From Arthrobacter sp. MYb214 (GTDB taxonomy: Bacteria; Actinomycetota; Actinomycetes; Actinomycetales; Micrococcaceae): a stretch of DNA of 64,000 bases. The position numbers and the translations under genes were made by a program. Of this stretch, positions 1-9,130 are shown piece after piece. Position 1 is the first letter of the stretch, and every line of letters starts with the position of its first letter. The stretch lies in the NCBI RefSeq assembly GCF_002979865.1, contig NZ_PCPZ01000002.1, positions 496,001-560,000 on the forward strand, written 5' to 3'. The notes below the pieces were generated by a model. It ran no database searches and was not told the origin of the DNA. It was given only the letters and a program-made list of their open reading frames with translations.

Positions 1-223
1 CGAGGATCCAGCGAAGTTCATCGCCGCGGCCCTGTCTCCATCGAAGGTCGTCTCGGTAGAGATCCTGGACGAAGCCGAACGCCGTGCTCGCGTGGTTGTT
101 CCCGACTCCCAGCTCTCGCTGGCAATCGGCAAGGAAGGCCAGAACGCTCGCCTTGCTGCCAAGTTGACCGGCTGGCGCATTGACATCCTGGCTGCCTCGG
201 GCGGCAAGGAACCGCAGCTCTAA
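1..223 (+). CDS. nusA: Transcription termination/antitermination factor NusA, C-terminal end (partial)
   Basis: The open frame enters the window at base 2 and runs 73 codons to a TAA at 221-223; the 5' part lies outside. The residues match the last KH domain of NusA, an RNA-binding fold, including the segment [19 protein letters not shown] with its GKEGQN loop and the terminal [10 protein letters not shown] that is highly conserved in the family. NusA binds RNA polymerase and nascent RNA and affects pausing and termination. It is followed by ylxR, infB and rbfA, the standard gene order, which supports the call. Confidence 0.95.
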   Translation, partial: EDPAKFIAAALSPSKVVSVEILDEAERRARVVVPDSQLSLAIGKEGQNARLAAKLTGWRIDILAASGGKEPQL

Positions 224-364
224 GCAGCTGCGGGAAATAATTCCAGTTCAGCGTGTTGGAAGCCTAGCTGCGTGTGAGCCACAACTCATGCGTGCTATGG
301 CGTCCAAACGCGCTAGACTAGTAGATGGCTCGTAATAACTAGGGAAGGTGGCGACGGCGCTCGC

Positions 365-685
365 ATGAAGCTGCATCAGCAACGCACGTGCATTGGCTGT
401 CGAACCGTAACCAGTAAAAATGAGCTGCTCCGTTGGGTCCTGAAAGACGGTACACCGCTGCATGCGGTGAGTTTGGATCAACAGGGTTCCGCTTCCGGGC
501 GGGGCACTTGGACCCACGGCACCGAAAAGTGTGTGCAGCAAGCGGTGCAGCGCCGGGCGTTCGCGCGGGCCTTCAGGTCTGCGGTAGACGATTCGCAGGT
601 GCTGCAGGAATTCACTGCATACGAAGATCAGCTGGCAAGCAACCAGCTATCTGGCAAACATGATGAAAGCGGGTCAGAAATCTGA
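365..685 (+). CDS. ylxR: YlxR/RnpM family RNA-binding protein (DUF448)
   Basis: This 106-residue protein starts at ATG 365 and carries the DUF448 signature CIGCRTVTSKNELLRWV near residues 9-25, followed by a GRGTW motif near residue 46. The family is almost always found between nusA and infB, as here. Firmicute homologues bind RNA and modulate RNase P activity (the RnpM role); the function in actinobacteria is less settled. A ribosome binding site is weak (AAGG about 20 bases upstream), so the start is the least certain part. The C-terminal tail past about residue 90 is polar and probably disordered. Confidence 0.85.
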   Translation: MKLHQQRTCIGCRTVTSKNELLRWVLKDGTPLHAVSLDQQGSASGRGTWTHGTEKCVQQAVQRRAFARAFRSAVDDSQVLQEFTAYEDQLASNQLSGKHDESGSEI

Positions 686-861
686 TGGCAACCCGATGAG
701 TCGGCAATGCTGAGCGCACAACGATGAACAATCAGTTCTGCGTGATCCACCGTGCGACGGAAGAATTTCACGAATTACACAGCTGATCTGCCAGACCGCT
801 GATCTAAAGATTTATCTTTTGATACCGGGGTTTGAGCAGATCACATCGACACAGGAGAGAT

Positions 862-3828
862 GTGGCTAAACCCCGCGTTCACGAGCTCGCTAAAGAGCTC
901 GGAATCACTTCAAAAGAAGCACTAACCAAGTTGCAGGACATGGGCGAATTCGTTCGCTCGGCATCCTCGACCGTTGAACCGCCAGTAGCGCGCAAGCTGC
1001 GCGACGCATTCCCAGGTTCCAACGGTGCCGCTAAGCCAGCAGCTGCTGCCAAGCCAGCCGCCGCCAAGCCAGCGACCCCTGGAGCACCGAAGTCGGCTTC
1101 CAAGCCGGCTGCTACCCCAGGTGCCTCGGCCCCGAAGCCAGGCGTTAAGCCAGCTGCGGCAGCTCCGGCTCCTGCAGCCCCAGCCGCACCTGCGGCGCCT
1201 GCAGCTCCGGTCGCGAAGGCAACCCCTGGCGCTCCATTGCCAGGTGCAGCCCCGGCACCGAAGCCAGGTGCCAAGCCAGCTCCGAAGCCAGGCGCTCCAC
1301 GCCCAGGCAACAGCCCGTTCTCTTCCCAGCAGGGTATGCGCGGCGCTGAGTCCGGCGAACGCCGTGGTGGCGGCAACCGCGAAGGCGGTCGTGCCCCACG
1401 TCCAGGCGCACCTCGTCCGGGCGGTCCACGCCCAGGCAACAACCCGTTCTCCTCGCAGCAGGGTATGCGCGGCGAAGGCGGCCAGGGCGGTCCTCGCCCA
1501 CCACGCGACGGCCAGCGCGGTCCACGCCCAGCAGGTGCCGGCGGTCCACGTCCGGCTCGTGACGGCCAGGGCGGTCCACGTCCGGCACGTGACGGCCAGC
1601 GCGGTCCACGTCCAGCAGGTGCCGGCGGTCCACGCCCAGCAGGCCAGGGCGCTCCACGCCCAGCCGGCGCAGGTGGCCCACGCCCAGCAGGTGCCGGCGG
1701 TCCACGCCCAGGTGCTGGCGCAGGTACCACTGCAACCCCGCGCATGATGCCTAACCGCACCGATCGTCCAGCGCCAGCAGGCGGCGGACGTCCAGGTGCA
1801 GGTGCCGGCGGCCGCGGTCGCCCAGGTGGCGGCAGCGGTGGCGGCAGCGGTACCGGTGGCGGCTTCCGCCCAGGTGCACCACGCGGTCGCGGTGGCGTTG
1901 GCGGTGCTTTCGGCAAGGGAGGTGCCGGTCGCGGCAAGCAGCGCAAGTCCAAGCGCGCAAAGCGCCAGGAATTGGAGCAGATGAGTGCTCCGTCATTGGG
2001 CGGCGTGAATGTTCCACGCGGCAACGGCGACACCGAGATCCGTCTGCGCCGCGGCGCGTCGATCACCGACTTCGCTGACAAGATTGGCGCGAACCCAGCA
2101 GCACTGGTGACCGTACTGTTCCACCTCGGTGAAATGGCTACCGCCACCCAGTCGCTGGATGAGGCAACCTTCGAGGTGCTCGGCGAAGAGCTGGGCTACA
2201 AGGTGCTTGTCGTCTCCCCTGAGGACGAAGACAAGGAACTGCTCGAAGGCTTCGGCCTGGACCTGGATGCCGAACTTGAGGCTGAAGGCGAAGACGTGCT
2301 TGAAGAGCGCGCCCCAGTCATCACCATCATGGGCCACGTCGACCACGGTAAGACCCGACTGCTGGATGCTATCCGCAAGTCGAACGTTATCGAGGGCGAG
2401 CATGGCGGCATCACCCAGCACATCGGTGCGTACCAGATCAACCACATCCATGAGGGCCGCGATCGCGCAATGACCTTCATCGATACCCCGGGCCACGAGG
2501 CGTTCACCGCCATGCGTGCCCGTGGTGCCGAGGTCACTGACGTGGCCGTGCTGGTTGTCGCCGCGGATGACGGCGTCATGCCGCAGACCGTGGAAGCACT
2601 GAACCACGCACAGGCTGCCCGCGTGCCGATCATCGTCGCTGTGAACAAGATCGATAAGGAAGGCGCCAACCCTGACAAGGTCATGGGCCAGCTGACCGAA
2701 TACGGTTTGGTTCCAGAAGAATACGGTGGCGACACCATGTTCGTGAAGGTTTCGGCACTGCAGAAGCAGGGCATCGACGAGCTGCTGGACGCTGTCCTGC
2801 TGACCTCGGACGTGCTTGAGCTCAAGGCCAACCCGGACAAGTCCGCTCGTGGCGTGGCCATTGAAGCGAACCTGGATAAGGGCCGCGGTTCGGTTGTTAC
2901 CGTCCTGGTCCAGTCCGGTACCCTCTGCGTTGGCGACACCATGGTGGTGGGCACCGCCCACGGCCGCGTGCGTGCAATGTTCAACGAGAACGGCGAAAAC
3001 CTCGACGTGGCACTGCCATCGCGTCCGGTACAGGTCCTGGGCATGTCCTCGGTCCCGCGTGCTGGCGACGGCTTCCTGATCACCGAAGACGAGCGCACCG
3101 CCCGCCAGATCGCTGACAAGCGCGAAACCGCAGAGCGCAACGCAATGCTGGCCAAGCGCCGCAAGCGCATCACCTTGGAAGACTTCGACAAGGCTGTTGC
3201 CGATGGCAAGATCGATACCCTGAACCTGATCCTCAAGGGTGACGCTTCCGGTGCTGTTGAAGCACTGGAAGACTCGCTGATGAAGATCGAGGTCGGCGAC
3301 GATGTGCAGCTGCGCGTGATCCACCGCGGTGTCGGTGCGATCACCCAGAACGACGTCAACTTGGCAACCGTGGACAACGCCATCATCATTGGCTTCAACG
3401 TCCGCCCAGCCGAGCGCGTGGCAGAACTGGCCGACAAGGAGGGCGTCGACATGCGCTTCTACTCGGTCATCTACTCCGCTATCGACGACATCGAGAATGC
3501 GCTCAAGGGCATGCTCAAGCCGGAGTTCGAAGAAGTGGCCCTCGGCACCGCCGAGATCCGCATGGTCTTCCGCTCCTCGAAGTTCGGCAACATTGCCGGT
3601 TCGATCATCCGCTCGGGCACCATCAAGCGCAACACCAAGGCTCGCCTGGTACGCGACGGCAACGTCGTGGGCGACAACCTGAACATCGATTCGCTGCGCC
3701 GCGAAAAGGACGATGTCACCGAGGTCCGCGAGGGCTTCGAATGCGGTATCGGTCTGGGGTCGTTCAACGACATCAAGGAAGGCGACATCATCGAGACCTT
3801 CGAGATGCGCGAAAAGCCACGCGACTAA
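862..3828 (+). CDS. infB: Translation initiation factor IF-2
   Basis: IF-2 is the GTPase that places initiator tRNA on the 30S subunit. The chosen start is GTG 862, preceded by AGGAG at 853-857 and giving the canonical actinobacterial N-terminus [20 protein letters not shown]; an in-frame TTG at 832 only adds ten unrelated residues. Of 988 residues, 1-50 form the IF2N domain, about 55-370 are a low-complexity Pro/Ala/Gly/Arg arm, about 390-450 a second IF2N-like domain, and the G domain follows with GHVDHGKT (491-498), [12 protein letters not shown] and SAL motifs, then domains II-IV. The long arm makes it larger than the roughly 890-residue E. coli protein. Codon use is strongly biased toward C-ending codons, as expected for high expression. 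Confidence 0.98.
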   Translation: MAKPRVHELAKELGITSKEALTKLQDMGEFVRSASSTVEPPVARKLRDAFPGSNGAAKPAAAAKPAAAKPATPGAPKSASKPAATPGASAPKPGVKPAAAAPAPAAPAAPAAPAAPVAKATPGAPLPGAAPAPKPGAKPAPKPGAPRPGNSPFSSQQGMRGAESGERRGGGNREGGRAPRPGAPRPGGPRPGNNPFSSQQGMRGEGGQGGPRPPRDGQRGPRPAGAGGPRPARDGQGGPRPARDGQRGPRPAGAGGPRPAGQGAPRPAGAGGPRPAGAGGPRPGAGAGTTATPRMMPNRTDRPAPAGGGRPGAGAGGRGRPGGGSGGGSGTGGGFRPGAPRGRGGVGGAFGKGGAGRGKQRKSKRAKRQELEQMSAPSLGGVNVPRGNGDTEIRLRRGASITDFADKIGANPAALVTVLFHLGEMATATQSLDEATFEVLGEELGYKVLVVSPEDEDKELLEGFGLDLDAELEAEGEDVLEERAPVITIMGHVDHGKTRLLDAIRKSNVIEGEHGGITQHIGAYQINHIHEGRDRAMTFIDTPGHEAFTAMRARGAEVTDVAVLVVAADDGVMPQTVEALNHAQAARVPIIVAVNKIDKEGANPDKVMGQLTEYGLVPEEYGGDTMFVKVSALQKQGIDELLDAVLLTSDVLELKANPDKSARGVAIEANLDKGRGSVVTVLVQSGTLCVGDTMVVGTAHGRVRAMFNENGENLDVALPSRPVQVLGMSSVPRAGDGFLITEDERTARQIADKRETAERNAMLAKRRKRITLEDFDKAVADGKIDTLNLILKGDASGAVEALEDSLMKIEVGDDVQLRVIHRGVGAITQNDVNLATVDNAIIIGFNVRPAERVAELADKEGVDMRFYSVIYSAIDDIENALKGMLKPEFEEVALGTAEIRMVFRSSKFGNIAGSIIRSGTIKRNTKARLVRDGNVVGDNLNIDSLRREKDDVTEVREGFECGIGLGSFNDIKEGDIIETFEMREKPRD
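1021..1950 (+). repeat. Tandem low-complexity repeat tract inside infB
   Basis: This stretch encodes the disordered arm of IF-2. It begins with Ala/Pro/Lys repeats, contains two copies of a [10 protein letters not shown] module (around 1315-1350 and 1444-1473), then many degenerate copies of GPRPAGAG and GPRPARDGQ, and ends in Gly-rich and basic KRAKRQ sequence. At the DNA level the units are 15-30 bp GC-rich near-repeats (ggtccacgcccagcaggtgccgg type), so the tract is expected to be length-variable between strains by replication slippage. Confidence 0.9.
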
Positions 3829-3864
3829 TTGCCGACAAGCAATTAGCAGTGTGACTCACTGATT

Positions 3865-3910
3865 CGTGGGCGTTTGACCGATAAGCTTTGGTCAAGCGCC
3901 CACGAGTTTT
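3865..3910 (+). terminator. Stem-loop between infB and rbfA
   Basis: The arms 3865-3879 and 3890-3904 pair over 15 bp with one G-U wobble, around a 10-base loop, and are followed by AGTTTT. It lies 36 bases after the infB stop and 25 bases before rbfA. It looks like an intrinsic terminator or attenuator that would reduce rbfA expression relative to infB. Confidence 0.7.
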
Positions 3911-3929
3911 GAACCATTAGGAGAAAACC

Positions 3930-4364
3930 ATGGCTGATTCAGCCCGCGCCGCACGCCTGGCTAAGCGCGTACAGGTCCTCATGGCCCAGTCGCTGCGCAA
4001 CGTCATCAAGGACGAGCGCATTGACAACGTCACCGTGACCGACGCTCGCGTCACCAACGACCTGCAGCACGCGACGGTGTACTACACCGTCTTTGGCGAT
4101 GACGAGATGAAGAAGGACATCGCCACCATGCTGGAAAAGCGTGGTGGTGCCCTGCGCAAGGAATTGGGCCGCAATCTGACCATCCGCCTGACCCCGACGC
4201 TGGCATTCGTCGCCGACGAAATCCCCGAGGGTGCCTCGCACCTGGAGGAATTGCTGGCCAAGGCCCGCGAGAAGGACGCCGAGGTTGCAGCTCTGCGCGA
4301 AGGCAAGGACTTCGCCGGAGACCAGGACCCGTACAAGAAGGACGAGGACGCCGAAGAAGCCTAA
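3930..4364 (+). CDS. rbfA: Ribosome-binding factor A
   Basis: RbfA binds the 30S subunit during late maturation of 16S rRNA. The 144-residue product starts at ATG 3930 with AGGAG at 3919-3923. The family signature RAARLAKRVQVLMAQSL at the N-terminus, the central VTVTDARVTNDLQHATVYYTV strand region (a KH-like fold) and LRKELGRNLTIRLTPTLAFVAD are all present. After the core fold (about residue 110) an acidic/basic tail rich in Asp, Glu and Lys is typical of actinobacterial RbfA. The gene is third in the nusA-ylxR-infB-rbfA block. Confidence 0.96.
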   Translation: MADSARAARLAKRVQVLMAQSLRNVIKDERIDNVTVTDARVTNDLQHATVYYTVFGDDEMKKDIATMLEKRGGALRKELGRNLTIRLTPTLAFVADEIPEGASHLEELLAKAREKDAEVAALREGKDFAGDQDPYKKDEDAEEA

Positions 4365-4392
4365 GGGCTTCTGGGCTTCATCCTGACTGGAC

Positions 4393-4435
4393 CAACGCCC
4401 CGGCCAGCACGCATTGCGTGCTGGCCGGGGCGTTG
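4393..4435 (+). terminator. Perfect 20-bp hairpin terminating the infB-rbfA operon
   Basis: Arms 4393-4412 and 4416-4435 are perfect inverted repeats of 20 bp with a 3-base loop, beginning 28 bases after the rbfA stop. There is no long T run, which is usual for terminators in high-GC actinobacteria. Confidence 0.85.
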
Positions 4436-4552
4436 TGCGTTGGCCTCGATTACCCTCACAGCGAAGCGCGAATCCCTGCCGAAGGCTGGTCGCCGGGAAG
4501 ATGGTGGGATAGCGTGATCAGAAACCGCCGGATCCGACCAAAGGTGCAGCAC

Positions 4553-4999
4553 ATGCCAGAATTCACCACAACATTGAGCGCAACCGGCGGGAACAACGTG
4601 GGTATCGTGGTTCCCGATGGCATCGTGCTCGGATTCGGCCGCGGCAAGCGCGTGCCGGTCATCGTGTGCATTGACGGGGACTACACGTACCGGAACAGCA
4701 TTTCCTCCATGCACGGGCAGTTCCTCATTTCCTTCAGCTCCGAGACCCGTGCTGCCACGGGCAAGGGTGCGGGCGATGAAATCAGCGTGAAACTCGAGCT
4801 GGACGAGGAACCGCGCACCGTCGAAATCCCCGAACCGCTGGCCGTGCTGCTCTCCGCCGAGCCAGAGCTGCTGGACGCCTGGAACAAGCTGTCCTACAGC
4901 AAGCAGCGCGGCCACGTGGACCCCATCGTGGCTGCCCGCGGCGAGGACACCAGGACGCGCCGGGTCGAGAAGGCCATCAAGACGCTGCGCAGCCACTAG
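4553..4999 (+). CDS. YdeI/OmpD-associated family protein (DUF1905 domain)
   Basis: The reading frame is open from 4418, but that upstream part overlaps the operon terminator, so the start is taken at ATG 4553 (MPEFTTTLSATGG), giving 148 residues. Residues 1-85 resemble DUF1905 (a small beta fold containing RVPVIVCIDG and GDEISVKLELD), and residues 95-148 resemble the OmdA/YdeI C-terminal helix pair (SYSKQRGHVDPIVAA followed by DTRTRRVEKAI). The biochemical role of the family is unknown. It stands alone, convergent with the molybdoenzyme gene downstream. Confidence 0.75.
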   Translation: MPEFTTTLSATGGNNVGIVVPDGIVLGFGRGKRVPVIVCIDGDYTYRNSISSMHGQFLISFSSETRAATGKGAGDEISVKLELDEEPRTVEIPEPLAVLLSAEPELLDAWNKLSYSKQRGHVDPIVAARGEDTRTRRVEKAIKTLRSH

Positions 5000-5113
5000 C
5001 CTGCCGGGGCCATGCCCGCTGAGCCAGGAGCTAAGCCAAAGGCGGCGCCCAACAGGCCAGCCAGCCCCGGTCGCAGTCGGCAGCAGTGTGAACAACCCAC
5101 TGGTGCCCCGGAG

Positions 5114-6673
5114 CTACTGCACGGTGAATTGCAGGCGCTGCCAGCCGCTGGCGCCATTGGGCACCGGGTTGGCTTTCTCGCTGGTCTGCAGCTTGCCCTG
5201 TGCATCATAGGCGCGGACGGTTGCCGAGTGCGTTCCGGGTGCTGCGTCCTTCCATACGAAGCGCCACTGCCGCCAGGTATCCAACGAGGCTTCGGTCGCC
5301 AGTTGGGCATCTGCCCACGGTCCGTCATCGATCTGCACCTGCACACGCGAAATGCCCCGGGTCTGCGCCCATGCAGTTCCGCCCAAGACGACTTCTCCGG
5401 CAGGCACCTGGGCGAACGGGCGAGGGGTATCGATGCGGGAAGACATCTTGATTGGACCGCGTTCGGACCAGCCGCGAGTAGTCCAGTAGGCCGCCTTGTC
5501 CTGGAACCGCGTCACTTCCAAATCGACCACCCATTTGGTGGCCGACACGTAGCCGTAGAGACCTGGCACCACCATGCGCACCGGGAAACCATGCTCGAAA
5601 GGCAGCGGCTCGCCGTTCATGCCGATGGCCAGCAAAGCCATCCGGTCGTCGGTGAGCGCTTGGAGCGGGGTGGAGGCGCTGAAACCGTCATGCGAAGTCG
5701 AAAGCACCATATCCGCGCCGGCCTGCGGAACCGCGCGCTCCAGCAGCTTACGCAGCGGGTAGCCCAGCCATTTCGCGTTGCCTACCAGATCGCCGCCGAC
5801 GGGATTGGACACACAAGTGAGCGTCAGATAGGTTTCCACGAGTTCTTCGCCCAGCAGTTCGTCGAAGTTCACGGTGAATTCCTTCTCCACCATGCCGTGC
5901 ACGCGCAGCGACCACTGGTTCGGGTCGATCTGCGGCACCGAAAGCGCGGTATCGATGCGGTAGAAATCCTGGTTGGGAGTCACGAAGCGGGGCATGTCCG
6001 CTACTTCTACCTGCACCCCTTCGGGCAGGGGTTCCGCCTTGGTCCGGGCCGCAGGCAGGCGCAAGGCCTTGCGTGCGGCGGCGGCCATATTCCGCGATGC
6101 CGACAGCGAGGTGGAAACACCGGTGGAGACGGCCGCGGCGGCCAGGGACAGGGCTGCGCCTATCAAGAACTTCCTGCGGCTTGGACCCGTCGCGGTGGCG
6201 CCCTCGTCCTGCCTAGGGGCCGCGGCCGCAGCCAGCCGGGTCAGCCACTGCAGAAGCCCTATACCGGCGATCGCGCCCAGTACCGTCGGGATGATATCCA
6301 GCAGGCTGGTGGAAGCACGAGCGGCCACGGCACTGGAGAGCAGCACGGCCAAGCCGATGATGGCCGTACAGGCCAGCGCAAAACTTCGCTTGGCGATCAG
6401 GCCGATCATCGCCGCCAGGACTGCGGCGGCTGCACCGATGGAAATGAATAACGCCAACTTGTCATTGGTCCCGAAGGTCGCGATGGCGAAGTCCTTGAGC
6501 CATGGGGGAGTCAGGTCGATGATGGCTGAACCCAGCGCGAAAAACGGCGAGGATGCATTGTTGAAAAATGCCGAGGCGAATTGGGCCACGGCAAACATGA
6601 TTGCGGCCGAGCAAATTCCAGCCACCGCGTGGAATACGAGTTTACTGCTGCTGCGCTTCTGCCAAATGCCCAC
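5114..6673 (-). CDS. Membrane-anchored sulfite-oxidase-like molybdopterin oxidoreductase
   Basis: The best start is GTG 6673, six bases after a GAGGTGA ribosome binding site; a GTG two codons upstream would overlap that site. The 519-residue protein begins with about four hydrophobic helices (near 12-35, 71-92, 97-118, 127-146). A twin-arginine-like SRRKFLIG precedes a further hydrophobic stretch at about 165-185. From about 220 it carries a SUOX-type molybdopterin domain with the LTLTCVSNPVGG motif, whose Cys (about 287) should ligate molybdenum, then a C-terminal dimerisation domain (GTAWAQTRGISRVQVQIDDG). Family members oxidise sulfite or reduce protein methionine sulfoxide; the substrate here is unknown. 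It sits downstream of a SigK-type promoter motif and next to rskA, a context also seen in other actinobacteria. Confidence 0.87.
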   Translation of the reverse strand: MGIWQKRSSSKLVFHAVAGICSAAIMFAVAQFASAFFNNASSPFFALGSAIIDLTPPWLKDFAIATFGTNDKLALFISIGAAAAVLAAMIGLIAKRSFALACTAIIGLAVLLSSAVAARASTSLLDIIPTVLGAIAGIGLLQWLTRLAAAAAPRQDEGATATGPSRRKFLIGAALSLAAAAVSTGVSTSLSASRNMAAAARKALRLPAARTKAEPLPEGVQVEVADMPRFVTPNQDFYRIDTALSVPQIDPNQWSLRVHGMVEKEFTVNFDELLGEELVETYLTLTCVSNPVGGDLVGNAKWLGYPLRKLLERAVPQAGADMVLSTSHDGFSASTPLQALTDDRMALLAIGMNGEPLPFEHGFPVRMVVPGLYGYVSATKWVVDLEVTRFQDKAAYWTTRGWSERGPIKMSSRIDTPRPFAQVPAGEVVLGGTAWAQTRGISRVQVQIDDGPWADAQLATEASLDTWRQWRFVWKDAAPGTHSATVRAYDAQGKLQTSEKANPVPNGASGWQRLQFTVQ

Positions 6674-6702
6674 TGCCACTCACCTCATGCGTTGCGGTCC
6701 AT

Positions 6703-6728
6703 GTTCCCCTGCAGAATGCAGGGGGAAC
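6703..6728 (-). other. Hairpin in the 5' leader of the molybdoenzyme gene
   Basis: Inverted repeat GTTCCCC(C)TGCA / TGCAGGGGAAC with a 3-base loop and one bulged C, located between the SigK-type promoter motif (6744-6770) and the gene start (6673). It could terminate read-through from rskA or act inside the leader of the molybdoenzyme mRNA. Confidence 0.55.
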
Positions 6729-6743
6729 AACTTCTCACAGTGT

Positions 6744-6770
6744 TTTCGGAACGGGCAGCATTGCGGATTG
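6744..6770 (-). promoter_or_regulatory. Candidate SigK-dependent promoter for the molybdoenzyme gene
   Basis: Read on the minus strand the sequence is CAATCC, 16 bases, CGAAA. The mycobacterial SigK promoter consensus is CCATCC, 16-17 bases, CGAAT. The same CAATCC/16/CGAAT arrangement occurs upstream of the fasciclin gene in this module, so the two copies support each other. The -10 element lies about 70 bases before the gene start. Confidence 0.6.
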
Positions 6771-6797
6771 GAACAGGCTACAAGAACTTCCGCACGC

Positions 6798-7640
6798 TCA
6801 CAGCGATTGGACCATGATGGGGTCTGTTGTCGGAGCCGGGGAGCCGGTGGCCGGCTCGACCGTGATCCCGAAGTGGGTGATGCCCTTCATTGGATCCGAA
6901 ACCATGATCATGCCGTTGGCATCGCCGCCGGTGAGCATTCCCGCAGGAACCGCCCCTTCTGCCGAGATCAGCCACAGCTCGTAGCCCTTGTCGCTGGACA
7001 AGGCTGGCATGCCCGAGGTGGACACCGCCATCAGGCCTTCGTCGGCAGAATAGGACAGCGTGATTCGCGCGCCGTCGTCCAGTGTCTGCGTTTTCGACTT
7101 GGCATCTGGGGCAGCCAGGATGCGGCTGAGCTCTTCTTGATGCGAGGCCATGGCGGCCATCTGGCTTTCCAGCTCGCGCTGCTGGGAATTCTGGTTGATG
7201 GCCAAGCCGCCCAGAGCCACCGCTGCGAGCAGCAGGACGCCGGCGGCCAAGGCGAAGAAGCGCTGCGGGCCGCGTTCTGCGCCAGCTTGCGGGGCCTGGT
7301 GCGTTGCAGCGGTTTCGGTTTCCCGTTCAGCAGGAGCAGCTGGTTCAGCAGGAGCTATTGGGTCCTGTGCCTGGGCGCCGTCGTGATCGAGGGCCGTCTC
7401 CTGCACAGGTGCCAATTGCTCGGTAGTGCGGATAGCGGCCATGATGTTGTTCTTCAGCCGGGCCGGAGGATTGACCGGTTGCGCTGACAAGCCGAGCAGT
7501 CCAGCAGTTTCCTGCAGGGCATCCAGTTCCCGGCGTGCCTGGGCAGAGTCGGGACCCCCATGCTGGAGGGCTTCGCGTTCCTTGTCTTCCAGAGCATCCA
7601 GGGCGAAGCTGTCGGTCAGCTCGTTCTCGTGCTTGTCCAT
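6798..7640 (-). CDS. rskA: Anti-sigma factor of the RskA family
   Basis: RskA-type proteins hold SigK inactive at the membrane until regulated proteolysis releases it. The start is ATG 7640, which overlaps the sigK stop codon (TAATG), so the two are translationally coupled; the 280-residue product then begins MDKHENELTDSFALDALED, a typical RskA N-terminal sigma-binding helix region. A linker rich in Ala, Pro and Glu (about 80-120) leads to one membrane helix at about 128-148, and an extracytoplasmic domain follows, including GYELWLISAEGAVPAG. No HxxxCxxC zinc motif is visible, as in M. tuberculosis RskA. The topology (sigma-binding domain inside, sensor domain outside) fits the family. Confidence 0.9.
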   Translation of the reverse strand: MDKHENELTDSFALDALEDKEREALQHGGPDSAQARRELDALQETAGLLGLSAQPVNPPARLKNNIMAAIRTTEQLAPVQETALDHDGAQAQDPIAPAEPAAPAERETETAATHQAPQAGAERGPQRFFALAAGVLLLAAVALGGLAINQNSQQRELESQMAAMASHQEELSRILAAPDAKSKTQTLDDGARITLSYSADEGLMAVSTSGMPALSSDKGYELWLISAEGAVPAGMLTGGDANGMIMVSDPMKGITHFGITVEPATGSPAPTTDPIMVQSL

Positions 7641-8242
7641 TACGCCGCTCCCATCAGTTCTCGAAGTTTGCCCATTCCATCGCGTATTCGCGTTTTCGCG
7701 GTTCCCACCGGTATTTTCAGCAGCTCTGCGACTTCCGTGTGGGTGTATCCGCCGAAGTAGGCCAGGTGTATCGCCTCGCGTTGCGGGGCGGTGAGCCGCT
7801 GCAGGGCTTGGGCTACGCGCATGGTCTCGTCGTGCAAGATGGCATTCTCTTCCACGTCGTCGTAGCTGTCCTGGAATTCCTTGATTCCAACGCGCAAATC
7901 CCGGTCCTGGCTCGCTTGGCTTGCTCGCACCCGGTCGACGGCCCGGCGGTGGGCAATAGTCAGCAGCCATGATGCTGCCGTGCCACGCGCCGGAGCAAAG
8001 CGCCTTGCCTGTTGCCACGCTTCGACAAACACTTCCTGGGTGACTTCTTCGCTCTGTGCATTATCGCGAAGCACCCGCAGCACGAGTCCGAAGACCCGTG
8101 AAGCCATGGCATCATAGAGCGATTCGAAGGCAGATTCATCTCCCAGCGCGACCTGTTGCAGCAGGACGTCTGGCGTTTTCACGGAATCGTCTTCCATGGC
8201 ATCGAGTCTATTGGAACTCATGAATCCTAGGGTCTCATGCAT
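7640..8242 (-). CDS. sigK: ECF RNA polymerase sigma factor, SigK type
   Basis: The 200-residue protein has a sigma region 2 (VFGLVLRVLRDNAQSEEVTQEVFVEAW, about 50-80), the TAASWLLTIAHRRAVDRVR segment, and region 4 with the helix-turn-helix HTEVAELLKIPVGTAKTRIRDGM near the end. It directs polymerase to a small regulon and is inhibited by the coupled rskA product. Alternative in-frame ATG codons at 8221 and 8197 are possible starts. In M. tuberculosis SigK controls the fasciclin antigens MPT70 and MPT83; here a fasciclin lipoprotein gene lies directly upstream on the same strand, behind a matching promoter motif. Confidence 0.92.
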   Translation of the reverse strand: MHETLGFMSSNRLDAMEDDSVKTPDVLLQQVALGDESAFESLYDAMASRVFGLVLRVLRDNAQSEEVTQEVFVEAWQQARRFAPARGTAASWLLTIAHRRAVDRVRASQASQDRDLRVGIKEFQDSYDDVEENAILHDETMRVAQALQRLTAPQREAIHLAYFGGYTHTEVAELLKIPVGTAKTRIRDGMGKLRELMGAA

Positions 8243-8325
8243 CTGTGGCTAAGCGGCTATCTGCTGTGGCGTGGCGTTTTGCGAAAAGATCCGTCCAAGG
8301 GAACCAGGTTCCCGTTGCACCGGCG

Positions 8326-8361
8326 AAGGTGATGCCTGGAAGGTATTCCATGCACCACCTT
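8326..8361 (-). terminator. Hairpin between the fasciclin gene and sigK
   Basis: Arms AAGGTGRTGC and GCATCACCTT (8326-8335 and 8352-8361) form a 10-bp stem with one wobble. It lies 32 bases after the fasciclin stop. It may act as a partial terminator that makes the abundant lipoprotein mRNA outnumber the sigma factor message; a second short palindrome (GGGAACC/GGTTCCC, 8300-8313) follows. Confidence 0.5.
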
Positions 8362-8392
8362 CATGCCAGCGGCTTTGATGATTCTGGCGATA

Positions 8393-9055
8393 CTACTTCT
8401 TTGCCGGTGGCATCAGGACGGTGTCCACCAGGTACACGGTTGCGTTGGCGGTCTGCACGCCGCCGCAGATGACCGAAGCCCCGTTGACTTCCAGATCGTC
8501 GCCGCTACCGGTGACTTCCACCTCTTCGCCCTGGACCGTTGCGTGGGTTCCGGGAAGATCATCTGGTGCAATCTGGCCGGAAACGACGTGGTAGGTCAGG
8601 ATGCTGGTCAGGGTGTCGGCATCCTTGGCAACTGCGGACAGGTCATCCTTCGGGATTGCCGCGAAGGCGTCGTCAACCGGTGCGAAGACGGTGAATTCGC
8701 CGCCATTGAGGGTATCGACGAGATCGACATCAGGATTCAGCTCACCGGAGACTGCAGAAGTCAGGGTGGTCAGCAGCGGGTTGTTCGAGGCAGCGACGGC
8801 CACTGGATCCTGGGCCATTCCGGCTACCGAGCCATCACCGGTCGGGACTGCTTCGGCGTAGGCCGCGCAACCCTTGCCCACAAGATTGCTTGCTGGATCC
8901 ATTGCCGATTCGCTGGCCATGGGCGAGCTGCTTTCCGAGGCGGACGCCGTGGGCGATTCCATGGTTTCCGAACCGGTCGAGCAGGCGCTCAGTCCCATGG
9001 CGGCGACTGCGATGAGCCCGAATGCTCCAGCGACTTTGCTGTATGTGCGCTTCAT
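8393..9055 (-). CDS. Fasciclin (FAS1) domain lipoprotein, MPT70/MPT83-like
   Basis: The 220-residue product has a lipoprotein signal ([20 protein letters not shown], lipobox LSAC with the acylated Cys at about 25), a Ser/Glu/Met-rich linker (25-55) and one FAS1 domain. The FAS1 marks are [17 protein letters not shown] (H1 box), ILTYHVVSG (H2-like) and the closing [14 protein letters not shown]. The protein is expected to be anchored outside the membrane. FAS1 proteins mediate adhesion or protein contacts. It is the first gene of the SigK module and is preceded by a SigK-type promoter motif, matching the arrangement known for MPT70/MPT83 in mycobacteria. Confidence 0.93.
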   Translation of the reverse strand: MKRTYSKVAGAFGLIAVAAMGLSACSTGSETMESPTASASESSSPMASESAMDPASNLVGKGCAAYAEAVPTGDGSVAGMAQDPVAVAASNNPLLTTLTSAVSGELNPDVDLVDTLNGGEFTVFAPVDDAFAAIPKDDLSAVAKDADTLTSILTYHVVSGQIAPDDLPGTHATVQGEEVEVTGSGDDLEVNGASVICGGVQTANATVYLVDTVLMPPAKK

Positions 9056-9130
9056 GATTTTCTCCTTGCTTCGCCGCGACTGATGTCGTCGGTCCTTTTC
9101 CTGTCCGTGCGGATCAGGTTGTCAATGAGC

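Noticed and set aside
879-2147. Open frame of 422 codons on the minus strand inside infB
   Set aside because: It mirrors the Pro/Gly/Arg repeat tract of IF-2; its Pro/Arg composition is the antisense of a GC-rich repeat, with no ribosome binding site or domain.
1993-3324. Minus-strand frame of 443 codons opposite the IF-2 G domain
   Set aside because: Shadow frame of a highly biased gene; no supporting start signal.
5012-6451. Plus-strand frame of 479 codons opposite the molybdoenzyme gene
   Set aside because: Composition rich in Arg, Gly and His typical of antisense; the molybdopterin motifs are on the minus strand.
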